This document shows positions 21,961-32,855 of a stretch of 64,000 nucleotides of DNA, in pieces. A model generated the notes under the pieces. The model made no database searches. It had not been told where the DNA came from and worked only from the letters and a program-made list of their open reading frames with translations. The stretch covers positions 1,302,001-1,366,000 of the forward strand of contig NC_135723.1 of the NCBI RefSeq assembly GCF_964656455.1, given 5' to 3'. A program made the translations under genes and the position numbers. This DNA comes from Halichoerus grypus. Its lineage: Eukaryota > Chordata > Mammalia > Carnivora > Phocidae. Within the stretch, counting starts at the first letter, position 1. Every line of letters starts with the position of its first letter.

Positions 21961-23997
21961 GGTAAGCATGGCCACGGTTTGCAGGCCTGTGGCCTGGTGT
22001 GGCCGGGCCAGCCTTCCACCCTCGAGGGTGACAACTCAGACTGCTCCTTCCCATCTCCCTGACAGCGGGACGCTGGGACAGGATGCAGGCTCTGCAGATA
22101 AAATCTGCCCCCCACGGCCTGGGACTCAGGATCCAGGCGAGCGAAGGAGCAGGCCAAGCTCCTTTCTGCACATGTGGCCACCGCGGGCAAACTAACGGGT
22201 CTAGAAGAAGAGCTCCCCCACCCCCACGTGCACTTGCACAGCACTCATTGCTATATTCTCCACCACCCCTGATGGAGTGCAGACGATCCAGGTTTATAGT
22301 GTTTATATATGTGTCTTTGGAGCCTAGTAAGGGCCAGTTCATGTGGTCAGCCCCTGGGAATAATCTTTCATGAGTGAACAAGTGAGAAAATGTGGAAATG
22401 ATGACATAAACCTAGGGAGGTTTTAAAGTTTATATTGATTTCCTCTTATTATATTTATCATCCTCCCAATGTGCCTGAGAAGTGATGACAATTCTCAACG
22501 CCCTGGTTTCTTGGGCAACAGCCTGGGGACTCCTTCAGCTGTGAGGTTCGTGTGTGAAGCCCTGCAAGCAGCCGAAGCACGAAGCCAAGCACAGGCCCTT
22601 CTGCTCCGGAGCACCCTGCCCCCGGCCGTTCCACGCTGGGCTCTTGGTCAACGGAGCCCTACGGCCCACCTGCTCGGTCCATCACGGCAGCACAGTTACG
22701 GGCGTGAAGGACAGACTCTCTCTTTGGTGTCCTTCCCTGTAAATCGGGGTCGTTGTATTTACACTGACCCTCTCCTTGCCCCTTTTAAGCAAAGGTATTC
22801 TGTTTACCTTTGCAGAACAATTGGGGCGACTATGGCCATAAAGATGACAGCTCATGAGTTCACGCCAGGCCTGTCCGTTGATTTCTCCCCATTGGAGAGA
22901 AAGAAAGCCCCCCCCCCAGCCAGTGACAGAGAGCCCCCAAGTGCGTGAGCAATGACGGAGTGCAGGTTTATGACATTTTCCGTGGTCTGGCTCCCTCTTC
23001 TAATGGAAGTCTTTCCAGAGAAGTATGCCGTGAATGCTACCCAGGGGCCGGCAGCCCTAGGAAGAGCCGACCGGAGATGCTTGCTGTCCCTGCCCGCCTC
23101 CGCCTTCTCCATCTGCCTTCATGTGGGTTTTGGCATCCACAGCTTTGGCAAGAATGGTTTGGACGTGGAGAGACCAAAGGCAAGTGGAGGAATTTGTTTC
23201 CTGGGTTGATCTTAGATGCATGAACTTCTCATTTAGGGGAAAAAAGATCAGTAGGTGTGTTTTATTTTTTCTTCTCAAAATACTTTAAACAATCACAGAA
23301 CGATTTTCCTTGTGTGCTGATTTCTGTGCTGAAAGGCAAAAGCCACACTAAACATTCGTTTCTGTCTTCGTATTTTGTGTGTCCTGAGCGCCAGACAGGT
23401 GGGGCTGCACACTTGGCAGTGCATAATTACGGTGATGCCGATGGCACTGAATCCTCATGGCTGGGGCCGTGGCTGGTTCACAGAGGGTGGGCAGAGCGCC
23501 CATCTTTCTGCATGTGGAGAGCCCCGTGTGCCTCAAACCAAGTGCCATGATTAAATCTGGCTGATCGCCTGAGATCCTGCTGCATATTGATAAAGATACA
23601 GGTCTTCTGTCCTCAGATCCATGTTGGCCTTCCTGCTTCCAAGACGTTACTCCCAGAAAGGCATTTATTTTCACTGTTTTATTTAGTAGATACGCATGGA
23701 TTGATACCAACAACATAGCAAGAGCTAGGGCAATCCCAAGCCTCTCTCTGTTTTGAAATGCACTCCTTCACGTAGGACTGTCACTTCTTCTTTCAAATAT
23801 GTCAGCTCGGCATTGCTTTTCCCAGTGAACACAGCTGGGTCTACACCCGCTCACTCTGAACTCCCCAGGTCTTCCCGCCTTTCATTCATCCCACTTCGTG
23901 CTTTTCCTAAACCAGCATCGTGCACAGCCTTCTGCAAGTTAATGTTCGCTTCTTAAGTTATAAAACACAAAGTCTCACGTCCAAGACCGCCAACTAT
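21961..23997. other. unassigned, no gene recognised
   Basis: No transposon or exon was identified. The section 21,960-23,120 is GC-rich and gives several overlapping frames in both directions. There is a 10-base C run at 22,909-22,918. From 23,220 to 23,990 the base composition is more AT-rich and featureless. No splice-flanked, domain-bearing frame could be found. Confidence 0.45.
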
Positions 23998-24010
23998 TCA
24001 CTCCTGAGTT

Positions 24011-24215
24011 TTTTTTTTTTTAAAGATTTTATTTATTTGTTTGAGAGAGAGAGAGAAAATGAGTATGAGCAGGGGGAAAGGCGGTGGGGGGGGGGGAAGG
24101 ACAAGCAGATTCCCCGCTGAGCAGGGAACCTGATGCGGGGCTGGATCCCAGGACCCCAAGATCATGACCTGAGCTGAAGGCAGACACTTAACTGACTGAG
24201 CCACCCAGGTGCCCC
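24011..24215 (-). mobile_element. CAN-SINE, antisense
   Basis: Antisense copy with a 12-base T run, 'aaagattttatttatttg', a GAGA body and an unusual G run around 24,086-24,097. The head complement 'ccacccaggtgcccc' ends it. The perfect duplication tcactcctgagtt lies at 23,998-24,010 and 24,216-24,228. The G run looks like a local expansion of the usual GGGGGAG body segment. Confidence 0.93.
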
Positions 24216-24228
24216 TCACTCCTGAGTT

Positions 24229-25140
24229 ACAACACACATAATCTTGAGTACGTGTAAATATCAAAGGGCTCTGGCACTTCCCAAATTAGAACCTCTCTGT
24301 TGCCTTCTTTCCCGTTCCTGTGTGCATCCGTCCACACGGCGGCTTTGAAGGGCAGACATTGCGGTAAGGACCGTCCCTTGTCCGGTCTCTCCCCCCGAAG
24401 TTGATTGGGAACAGATGAGTCCCCAGCTTCCCCAGGCCTCCTGAAACTGGGCTGGCTGTGGTAGGGGTGAGAACATGGGTTTCTCCTTACTTGGTGAAAG
24501 CATCTTTAGCTTTGGGACATTGGCTTCTGGCCTCTGGGTCACGCAGAAGCTCAGGTGTGCTCTGTGCTGTGCCCATGACCCCGCACGACCCAGCTTCTCT
24601 CCCCCTCACTCCGTCCGAGGGGGCACCTGCCCCGCTCTTGCAGAAGCAGGGGGTCACATCTGACAATGCTGAGGACGGACGTGGGACAGAAATACAGAGA
24701 AGCCGAGATCAGACCCACAGGGCTCTCCTGGGGAATGTGGATCAGCCCATGTGAGTCTCTATCCCTGAAGAAGTACCTGGAGTCCGCCTCCCGCAGGGAG
24801 GACAGGCCCTTAGGACTTGGGGTCGGAGAAAGAGGACACGTGCCCCTTAGTTTACTTTACTTTCCCTGGCACCGGCTTCCAAGCCCATCTCCACCCACGC
24901 AGCCTGTTCCTGCTGCAGCCTTCCGAGCACGACAGCACCAGGCTCACGCACTGACCACCTCCCTTCCCCGGGGTCGGCTGCTCTGTGCAGAAAACGCCAG
25001 CTGCCATGGCCAGCAGGCCCGTCCCCAGCTTGGGCCTCAGGTGTCCTGGCATGCTTTATGGAGAAGACACCGCCGTCCATCCTCCCATCCCTTGTCCCCA
25101 GGTCCCGTGACCGAGGGCTCATACACACACATTCGGACCC
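24229..25140. other. unassigned, GC-rich, nothing recognised
   Basis: No repeat or gene recognised. An open frame of 174 codons at 24,666-25,190 overlaps other frames on both strands and is rich in P, R, H and S with no domain, consistent with chance in GC-rich DNA. Confidence 0.45.
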
Positions 25141-25144
25141 AGGC

Positions 25145-25215
25145 CTGCCGTGTGCACCGAATGTTTATGCCTCCAACCCCGAATTCCTAAGCCCTGACCC
25201 CCAGTGTGATAGATG
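25145..25215 (+). mobile_element. short MaLR LTR fragment (MLT1-like)
   Basis: The words 'gaatgtttatgcctcc', 'gaattcctaagccctga' and 'ccccagtgtgata' follow in the order found near the start of MLT1/MST LTRs. Only about 70 bases are preserved, so the call is tentative. Confidence 0.4.
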
Positions 25216-25284
25216 CTGTGCCTGTGTTGTTCTGCAGAGTACCCGAATAATCCAGTTTACTCTCTTCTCAACAACCTGTTGTTA

Positions 25285-25480
25285 AGCAGCACTTACTATA
25301 CTCTGGGTACAGTTCTCAGCAATTTAAAAAATATTAAAAAGCTGCATCTTCATGGCAGGCCTACGAGATCCATACGACAACTGCCCCTAGTTTAGAGGTG
25401 ACCCTGCTGAGCGATTCGGCCACCTCACATCCCGGCGAGCATCAACCTGGGACCCTTGGCTTTGGGGCTGATGGTCCTTG
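25285..25480 (+). mobile_element. MIR SINE, ancient
   Basis: Sense MIR landmarks in order: 'agcacttactatactctgg' at 25,288, 'cagttctcagcaattta', 'ctgcatcttcatgg', 'tagtttagaggtgacc' and a degraded tail with 'caacctgggacccttggc' near 25,443. The start phrase is one of the best MIR matches in this window. The right end is uncertain. Confidence 0.65.
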
Positions 25481-25778
25481 TCACAGCGCCGCCATGGGAT
25501 TTAATTTCAAATCAAGTTATATCCTCTGTTGTACAGAAAGAGTGGATGTGAACTGTACGTGCTGGCATCTGATGGCAATAGAGTTTGAGGAAGCTGGGGA
25601 TTTGCGAAGTTCAAACAGAGGAACGGCCGCTAAGCCCAGCCCCTGCACACTGTGGACACTGGGTGTGCGGAAACCCCCGGCTATGGTGCGCTCTGCCCAC
25701 CAACGCGGCCGACACAGGCTTTCACAAATGCCAAGAAGTGACTTTTCAAGTAATGATAAAAAAAAAAAAAAAAATAGA

Positions 25779-25971
25779 GGGGCACCTGGGTGGCTCAGTC
25801 ATTAAGCGTCTGCCTTCGGCTCAGGTCATGATCTCAGGGTCCTGGGGTCGAGCCCCGCATCGGGCTCCCTGCTCCGCGGGAGGCCTGCTTCTCCCTCTCC
25901 CGCTCCCCCTGCTTGTGTTCCCTCTCCCGCTGTGTCTCTCTCTGTCAAATAAATAAATAAAATATATATAA
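25779..25971 (+). mobile_element. CAN-SINE, sense
   Basis: Complete sense copy: GGGGCACCTGGGTGGCTCAG head, 'gggtcctggggtcgagcccc' in the B-box area, a 'ctccctctcccgctccccct' body and a tail ending AATAAAATATATATAAAAAA. The A-rich bases on both sides (aaaatag) make the duplication short and ambiguous. It inserted just after a 16-base A run at 25,759-25,774. Confidence 0.93.
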
Positions 25972-26774
25972 AAAATAGAAAGTCTGAAATACAAAGCCTT
26001 GCAATTTATCTGGACAATTTATCAAACGTGGTTTATTTTGGGACGCAGGTTTTGTTTGGTTTTCGCACAGAGCAATTGACCCCGTTCCTGTCCGAAGGCC
26101 TGGGACTCCCCCGACTGCACTTCTGACTCCGTCCTTTGGTGAATTCGCTGTATTTATTTCTGTGCAATGGGCCGGGGCCGGAGGCAAATGAAGGCAAGTC
26201 TATTTTTGTTTAGTCTAGTTTGGACCCAGGGACTCTTCTTCGCCGCCCTCCCTCCCTCCTCCTCTCCTTTCCTGAGGGCGTACAGCATCTGCAAATAGAC
26301 TCTCTTAAAAAGAGCACATGTGGGTTATCTTCAAGATAAGCATTTTCAACAAAGCGCAGAGGTAAGAGCATCGGGGCTTGGCATAGGCTCACAGGGAGAC
26401 GCTGTAGGACTTGGAGGCGTGGGTTCTTACGGAGGCAGCCTTCCAAATACATCGTGGTGATGCTCGACCTGCGTGTGGCTTTACGAAGAGGAGTCCCAGC
26501 CCACATCTTCTGCAGGGCCGAGACAGAGGTGCCTTCTCTGTTGGAGCAGGGGAGGGCTGGCCAGAGGGGGAAACCAGTGAGCTCCTGGTGGCACAGTCAG
26601 GCATGCAAGAGGTCCAGTCCCAGCTTCGTGCACGTGTCACCGTGCGAGGTGCACTCAGCGTGGCCACCAGCCCAAACACTGGTCCAGAGCCAGGGAGGCT
26701 GGTGCTGAGTCCGCGGCCGCGTTTCCCTGTGTTAATGCTGTGCCCTGCACTTTTCATCTCCAGCTGATCGCACT
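25972..26774. other. unassigned, nothing recognised
   Basis: No element or gene is recognised. Frames of 98-122 codons near 26,210-26,767 overlap each other on opposite strands and have no domain. Confidence 0.45.
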
Positions 26775-27480
26775 CATGCTGGGAGGCTTAGTTGCCTTTT
26801 TTATATTTTGCTGTGCAAATGTATCTTCTCTCTGGTCTTTGGAATACATGGGATACGTTGTAACAGTGGCGTGGCCCTCGGGATCTTCTGTGGTATCATC
26901 AGGCATCTAGGCGGTTCTATGGCTTCTTTATGTATCAGTGAATTTTTTTTTTTATCAGACGCCAAACATGGTGAGTTTTAGATCTTGGGGGAACTGGGTA
27001 TGTGTTGTTGCTGGATTGATTTTTGAGATTTGTTCTGGGATGGATGTCATACGTGATTGAACACAGTTTGATTCTTTCAGATCTTTAGAGCTCCGCCATG
27101 TGGGGCCAGACCTGGATCTACAGCTAATTTCGGCTCACTTACTGACGTGTTTGGTGCTCACCAGAATGTAAGCCTTTTCACCCTGGCTGGTGGGCAACAG
27201 AACTGTCTCTGCCCATCCCTTCCCTGTGAGCTGCGGGATTGTTCCCAACCCGGCCTCACTGCAGGTGCAGCCCTGTGCTCCCCTGTGCGTGGGAGGGGCC
27301 CCTCTGCAGACCCCTAGGCCTTTGTCTGTGCATTCTTCTCTCCCCGGGACCCTGCGCACAGCCATGTGGCCTCTGGGCTCCCTGCCCTGTCCTGAGCTGG
27401 GGACCTGCTGAGGACTCGTGTTCCCACCCTGGGGAGCCTCTCTTCACCGCTGCTTCATGCATTTTGCCAGCTCCTTTAAT
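26775..27480 (-). mobile_element. LINE-1 (L1M-type) fragment, old, antisense
   Basis: This block resembles an antisense L1M region also represented near 7,600-7,860: 'acgccaaacatggtgag' at 26,960, 'ctggattgatttttgagat' at 27,011, then 'cagctaatttcggctcac' and 'ctggctggtgggcaacag' near 27,182. No coding frame. The copy has gained GC relative to what is usual for the family. Confidence 0.6.
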
Positions 27481-27676
27481 TTTTTTCAGTTAGGAGGATA
27501 AATCTGGTCCCTGTTATTCCATCTCGGCCAAAAGTGGCTTTTTTTTTTTTTTAACCAAAAAACGATTTTTGGTCAAATATTCATACAATGTGTATCATCT
27601 CAACTCTATTTCTTCCTTCCTTTCCTTCACGTTAGCAGAAGGTATGTGCGGTCGTATCCCCTCTCCCCACGGACCT

Positions 27677-28035
27677 GAGGCACCTGTTACAGGTGGGACA
27701 ATGTCCCCCAAATCCACGGGGTGGAGTCCCGACCCCCGGGACCTCAGGACGGGACTGTATTTGGAGAGGGGTCTTAAAGAGGCGATTGAGGTAAAACGAG
27801 GTCACTAGGGTGGGCTCTACTCCAGTGTGACTGGGGTCCTCATCAGAAGAGGACATCAGGATGCAGACATGCACGGAGGGACGACCACAGGAGGACCCAG
27901 GGAGGAGACGGCCGTCTGCACGCCCAGGAGAGGCCTCGGGAGGGACCGGCCCTGCCACACCTGGATCTCGGACCTCCAGCCTCCAGGAGGCAAGAGATAA
28001 ATGTCTACTGTTTAAGGCGCCCGTCTGTTCCAGCC
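27677..28035 (+). mobile_element. MaLR LTR (MLT1/MST-like), sense
   Basis: The order of landmarks is that of an MLT1/MST LTR: 'acaatgtcccccaaatcc' near 27,698, 'ggactgtatttggagagg' near 27,752, 'ttaaagaggcgattgagg', 'ggtcctcatcagaagagg', 'gacggccgtctgcacg', 'cggacctccagcctccagg' and 'ctactgtttaaggcgcccg' near 28,005. The LTR appears nearly complete and alone, so it is a solo LTR or has lost its body. No coding capacity. Such LTRs predate carnivores. Confidence 0.8.
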
Positions 28036-28477
28036 ACCCCAGCTGCCTAATGCAGGTCCCTTCCCTGGGCCACCGTCAGGTTCCCCCACCTGCGCGCCTA
28101 CAGGCAGGAGTCTGGGAGGGGGTCAGGACTGGGCTCCCCCTGCCCAGCCTGGGCCATGGCATCCCTCGCTGACCTGTCCTCGGGGGCCCCTGTGGCCGCA
28201 CCCTGTTGAGGATTGTGCTCTAACTCCAAGTCCCTAAGCCCACCATTCTGGCTTCTGCTTTGGCCCCATTTGTAACGGATCCAGCCTTGCTCAGCTGCCC
28301 TGCCTTTAGGAGTCCCCGGGCTGACCAGGCTTTGTGAAGCCTGAAGTTCGTACAATGCAGAGGGGTCTACTTCTTAAAAAAGGTCACACAAGTACAAATA
28401 CAAAATTACAAATTCAAAATTAGGTGCAAACCAGAGAATTTATTTAGAATGAAGAAGGAAATCACAGCTCATTTTCA
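28036..28477. other. unassigned, nothing recognised
   Basis: A GC-rich half (28,036-28,330) is followed by an AT-rich half containing 'acaaatacaaaattacaaat'. No element or exon is recognised. The last 11 bases (28,467-28,477) are the target duplication of the next L1. Confidence 0.5.
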
Positions 28478-28757
28478 TTTTTTTTTAAATTCCGGTAGAG
28501 TTAACGTACAGAACTATATTGGTTTCCGGTGTACAATATGGTGATTCCACACTTCATACGACACCCCGTGCTCATCACGACAGGTGCCCTCCTTCCTCCC
28601 CATCACCTGTTTCCCCATCCCCCACCCACCTCCCCTCTGGTAACCAGCAGTGTGTTCTCTAGAGGTCAGAGTCTGCATTTTTGTTTGCCTCTGTTTTCTT
28701 TGTTTGTTTTGTTTCTTAAATTCCACATGAGTGAGATCATACGGTATTTGTGTTTGT
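28478..28757 (-). mobile_element. carnivore LINE-1 3' end, 5'-truncated, antisense
   Basis: A short L1 3' UTR copy in antisense: 'tccggtagagttaacgtaca', 'gtgctcatcacgacaggtgc', 'ccccatcacctgtttcccc', 'accagcagtgtgttctctag' and 'tcttaaattccacatgagtg'. The duplication cagctcatttt at 28,467-28,477 and 28,758-28,768 marks a classical target-primed insertion. At about 280 bases it is strongly 5'-truncated. A closely related 3' end is at 55,672. Confidence 0.9.
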
Positions 28758-28768
28758 CAGCTCATTTT

Positions 28769-29234
28769 GTTTTAATGCATATGCTTCCTATCATATCTGA
28801 ATTTTATGATCAGTAGTAATTTTAAGAGCATAAAATTAATGTCAAGTCACACATTAACTGTACACATTTTTACGTGCTGCTTTGTTGTTTTGAGCTACGT
28901 AATTGTGTTTCCAAATTACTCCTACAGGGGACCAGATAGCCTTCCTTCCTATAGGAGTGTGTCCCGAATTCCAGTTTCTCAGGCTTTCCTGCATCGGGTG
29001 GAGGCAGCTTGTCGGAGGGCCCGTCTGGAACTGAGGGACTGCATTTGGGGGAGCTGACTCAGATGTTCTGGCCCATTCTCATCCGTTGGGCTGTGTAAGG
29101 TGCCGACCTCACACACAGACATGGCTGGTGCCGTTTGGGGCTCTTGTTGGGATGCTGCGACTCCAGTCGAGACGGTCCGAAGTGTGTGTGTTTGTCCTTA
29201 ACTGTGCCCATCGTGCGATCCAGTCTGTTCCTCA
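28769..29234. other. unassigned, nothing recognised
   Basis: AT-rich at 28,769-28,920, then GC-moderate. No element, exon or RNA gene recognised. Confidence 0.5.
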
Positions 29235-29250
29235 GAAGGGGGGACTTCTG

Positions 29251-29452
29251 GGGCGCCTGGGTGGCTCAGTCGTTAAGCGTCTGCCTTTGGCTCAGGTCAT
29301 GATCCCAGGGTCCTGAGATCGAGTCCCGCATCGGGCTCCCTGCTCAGTGGGAAGCCTGCTTCTCCCTCTCCCACTCCCCCTGCTTGTGTTCTCTCTCTCG
29401 CTCTCTCTCTCTCTGTCAAATAAATAAATAAAATCTTTAAAAAAAAAAAAAA
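29251..29452 (+). mobile_element. CAN-SINE, sense
   Basis: Complete copy with a GGGGCGCCTGGGTGGCTCAG head, 'atcccagggtcctgagatcg' in the B-box area, 'cccactccccctgcttgtg' in the body, CT repeats and an AAATAAATAAATAAAATCTT tail with a 14-base A run. The perfect 16-base duplication gaaggggggacttctg lies at 29,235-29,250 and 29,453-29,468. It is among the cleanest SINE insertions in the window. Confidence 0.97.
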
Positions 29453-29468
29453 GAAGGGGGGACTTCTG

Positions 29469-30486
29469 CGAGCAGGAGCCGTCCTTTGTCCCATGTCCTG
29501 GAGCCATGCTTGTTGGAAGAGCGCTTGAAGTCCGCACACCTGCTCGGTCTCCAGGCATCGTGGACCTCATCTCTCCTCCCCTTCCCACAGACCCGGGCCA
29601 AGTGACCCCGGGAAGCGCTCACGTCTCTTGTGACTTCTGTCCTTCAGCTGCGGGTCTGGATGCCTGGTCAGAGTCACTGGGGACGCCCTCGTTTGACTCC
29701 AAATAGCACTTCCTGCTCGGGGACGGCCAGCAGGGACCTAGCTGCAAAGAGCATGGGTGATCCTACAGAACTCAGCTGATATCCAGTCCATACTACCTCC
29801 CACTTCCTTTTGCTCGAACCCCCAAGTGCCCGCTGTCCTACCAACACAGCTGACACGATGGAAGTGTGCAGAAGTGACCTCAGGGTGCAAAGATTCGGGC
29901 TGCCTGACAAACGCAGTTAACAGCTTCCTTGGCAAATTTTGCCAAATCCACCAGTACAAATCTCAGTGAGTGTACTGGGAGCGGCCCGTGCAGGGGCGGG
30001 TCTCTGAGGCTGACATGTCACAAGCTGCCTGGTTCATCTGCCCTAAGGAGGTGCCCTACCCCGCAAGGGACAAATGTCCAACGTGCAGCCCACTGTGCGC
30101 CCCCACAGAGAAGCCTGTGGGCAGGGGCTGGGCACAGGTGCCTCTTTCTTGGACCTCAGACAGTCAGCCTGCCTCAGCCTCCAGGGCACTCGCTCCAACC
30201 CGAGAGTTCCCCCCCGCTCCCAGCCCTGGCAGAGCCCCCCCATGGCGCTCCCCAGAGCTCCTGCCTCAGCTCATGGCCCCAACTACAGCCAGCAGGGCCG
30301 GGCCCCTGCTCCACCTCGCAGGGACTGGGGGGCTGGAAATGCCTCCAGACAAGGCAAACATAGACACAAAGTAGCTCCTTTTTAGAGATGAGGATAATTT
30401 TCAGGATCAACTGTATATGTCGGCCTTGGAGGTTGACCTCATACTTCCCGGTCTTTCCCCCTCTGCCAGCAACCTCGTGAGGTCGT
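29469..30486. other. unassigned, GC-rich, nothing recognised
   Basis: Several overlapping frames of up to 144 codons at 29,929-30,385 are rich in P, S, A and Q with no domain. No element recognised. Confidence 0.45.
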
Positions 30487-30792
30487 GCTAGTCAGTTAGG
30501 GCCGCCTAACAAACACCACCGAAGGGATGGCAGATCTCTCAGTTCTCAGGGCTGGGGTCCAGGATCAGGGCACCCACCCAGTTGGCTCCTGGCTGTCAGA
30601 TGCCTGTCTTCTTGCCGTGTCTTGACAGCAGAGAGCGAGAGCATGACCCCTTGGGGGCTGCTTTTCTTATAAGGACTCAGAGCCCACCATGGGGGCTGCC
30701 CCCTTGGCTCCCAAAGGCCCCACCTCAAACACCGTTACACTGGGCTTGGGGCTGCAACCTATGGATTTGGGGGCACACAATTCAGTGCATAG
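30487..30792 (-). mobile_element. MaLR LTR (MLT1/MST-like), antisense
   Basis: The antisense counterpart of the MLT1-type layout: 'tagtcagttagggccgcct' near 30,491, 'agttctcagggctggggtcc', 'cttcttgccgtgtcttgac', 'cttataaggactcagagccc', 'cacctcaaacaccgttacac' and the closing 'gggggcacacaattcagtgc' at 30,769-30,788. It differs clearly from the sense copy at 27,677, so the two are separate old insertions. Confidence 0.75.
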
Positions 30793-30910
30793 GACCATTT
30801 CACAGACTTGAAAACCAAGGCTCCGAGAGGCTCATAGGTGACCCGATGTCCCACGCTTGGGGGTGCAGAGCCTTGCCTTAAATTCAGATGCTCGGTCCAG
30901 CCACAGACTC
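30793..30910 (+). mobile_element. MIR fragment, ancient
   Basis: The MIR core phrase is recognisable: 'ccatttcacagacttgaaaa' followed by 'ctccgagaggctcatagg' and 'gggggtgcagagccttg'. It abuts the antisense MaLR LTR. Only the middle to 3' part is preserved. Confidence 0.5.
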
Positions 30911-32855
30911 CAGCGAGCCCGCCGGGAAGCCCCTTATCCTGGATGTAAGGTCCCCAGGGCAAGGCTCTCGGCTCTGCTGTCGGAGGGCGCCAGGCCCCAC
31001 GCACAGGTGTGCTTCACGAATGCGTGTGCACCCATCAGTCTGCGCATGGCCAACTCCCACCCCAGCTGGAGGATTCTGAGAAAAACATCATGATAAAAAA
31101 TGTGAAATGTGTGCAAACTATGCACGAAGCATGACCTTCAGCTCTCGACGTCAGCTCATCCGGAAATTAAATGTGAATTTTATTTCCTTCCCATCTTCGC
31201 TCCTTCTGATGTAAGAAAGGCTCTGGCTCACCAGTTCTGGGAAACGCGCCTCGCACGGTCGGTCCGCTGTGTCCGGTGTCATCCACGGTACATCCCCTCA
31301 GGAACAGCACACTTTTTAAAAACGTGACGTCATGAAAGCTCATAAAAATGCAGGGTAGCCTTTGGCTTTTTTGGAAGTACACAAAAAAGCTGCAGTGCTC
31401 CAGCGAACGTTTTTGTATGAAAGTTCATGGAATTTGAGGACAACCAGAATTCATTTCTTTTCCTAGAAATACCAAATGCGGCAGCCACATGACACACCCA
31501 TTAAAATGAAGATAGATTTTGTTGGTGAGTCTGCGGGGAGGGACGTCGTGGAAGGTGACCTTTTTAGGAGGAAGGAGAAGCTGCCACGCGCCCGGAGGGT
31601 ATTATACGTGGTGACAGCAGAGCGGTGTCACCAGGAAGCAGAGCATGTGTAGAACGTGGGGCAGCCGAGGGGCTCATGCACGGTTCCTGAGCTTCTACCC
31701 GCTGCGTCCTCCCGCGGACGCCGCCCTGGAAGGTTGTGCTGTGACGTCCAATGTCCTTGTCGGTCAAGGTCAAAGTCCTTCCTCTGTGATTTCGACCAAA
31801 GCAATGAAATAACCTTCCACTTCCAAGAAAAGCCTCTCTTCCTCTGACCCCACAAACACCCACATATGGAGTCGCTCCTTCCGTCCCGGGGACCCACCAG
31901 GTCTTTGGAATTCGAAGGCCAGGAGACGCTAAGGAATGTCCTACTCAGAGAAGGGTGGTTGACGCTGGATTGAGTCATAGCAAACAGGCTTGTGTCCAGA
32001 ATTCTCAGTGCATAACGCGCTGATGTACGGTGGAGCATGGGGCTCAGGCGTGTTGGAGAATTGAGCAGACTATGCATTTAGGGGATCCCAGAGGTGACAT
32101 GCATCTTGCCCCCCCCACCATCCGGGCCTGTGATGTGAACACGACTTAATGCTGCGAGGTAAACGTGGTCGCCGGGCTCAGGGCAAGGCTGCGGGCGTCC
32201 CCACTGAACGTTCCTGCTGTCCCCCATTTGTCCTTGCTCACTGGTCACTGCCTCCCTGCCCACCTCCCCGGAGGTCGGAGGAGTTCCCAAGAATGTGTTC
32301 AATTCTCGACACAGGTTAAAGCCACAACGTACGTGATGAGTGCTTGGGGGGTGATGCTTTGAGGTGTGCAGCTATTGTTGCCCCTAAATCCTCCCCATGG
32401 CTTGTAGCCTTCAGGTGGGCCTGCCCACAGGAGCTGTTCCCGCGATGCTCGTCCCTTCTGTTCATCGCCTGGAACTGCCCTGCGTCCCTCCTTACTTGTC
32501 TGTCAGTCCTTCGTTTGTATGGGTGTGGACTCGTGGGTGTGACTTTTGTTCTCTGTGCTGTAATGCCTGGTTTGTTGCAGCTCCTCCCACTGGGAGGTCT
32601 CTGCTGGGCTCCTGCGTCCTCCTCACATTTGTGTGCTGTGGTGTTCTGAGCACGGACTTACTTTCTGGTGCAGCGAGCTGCCCCGGGCTCACCTGGTACT
32701 TCTGCACCTGCCCTCGCGTCAGCCGTTGCTCCAAGGAGCCCTGATTCCTCTGTGGGAGGACAAGCTTAGGTCCGATCTTTGTGCTGCAGAGTTTATGGGT
32801 TTTAATAAAACATCGTCACGTGTCAGCCAGCCCTCCCCTTAAGATTCCCGGGCAG
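30911..32855. other. unassigned, no gene recognised
   Basis: Nothing could be named in almost 2 kb. The part 31,070-31,420 is AT-rich and contains 'ctcgacgtcagctc'. The rest is GC-moderate with numerous CpGs near 31,580-31,740. Frames of up to 149 codons occur on the minus strand at 31,628-32,077, without any domain. Confidence 0.45.

Noticed and set aside
21698..22381. 227-codon minus-strand frame
   Set aside because: Partly antisense to L1, with a mixed composition changing along its length. No domain or conserved motif is seen.
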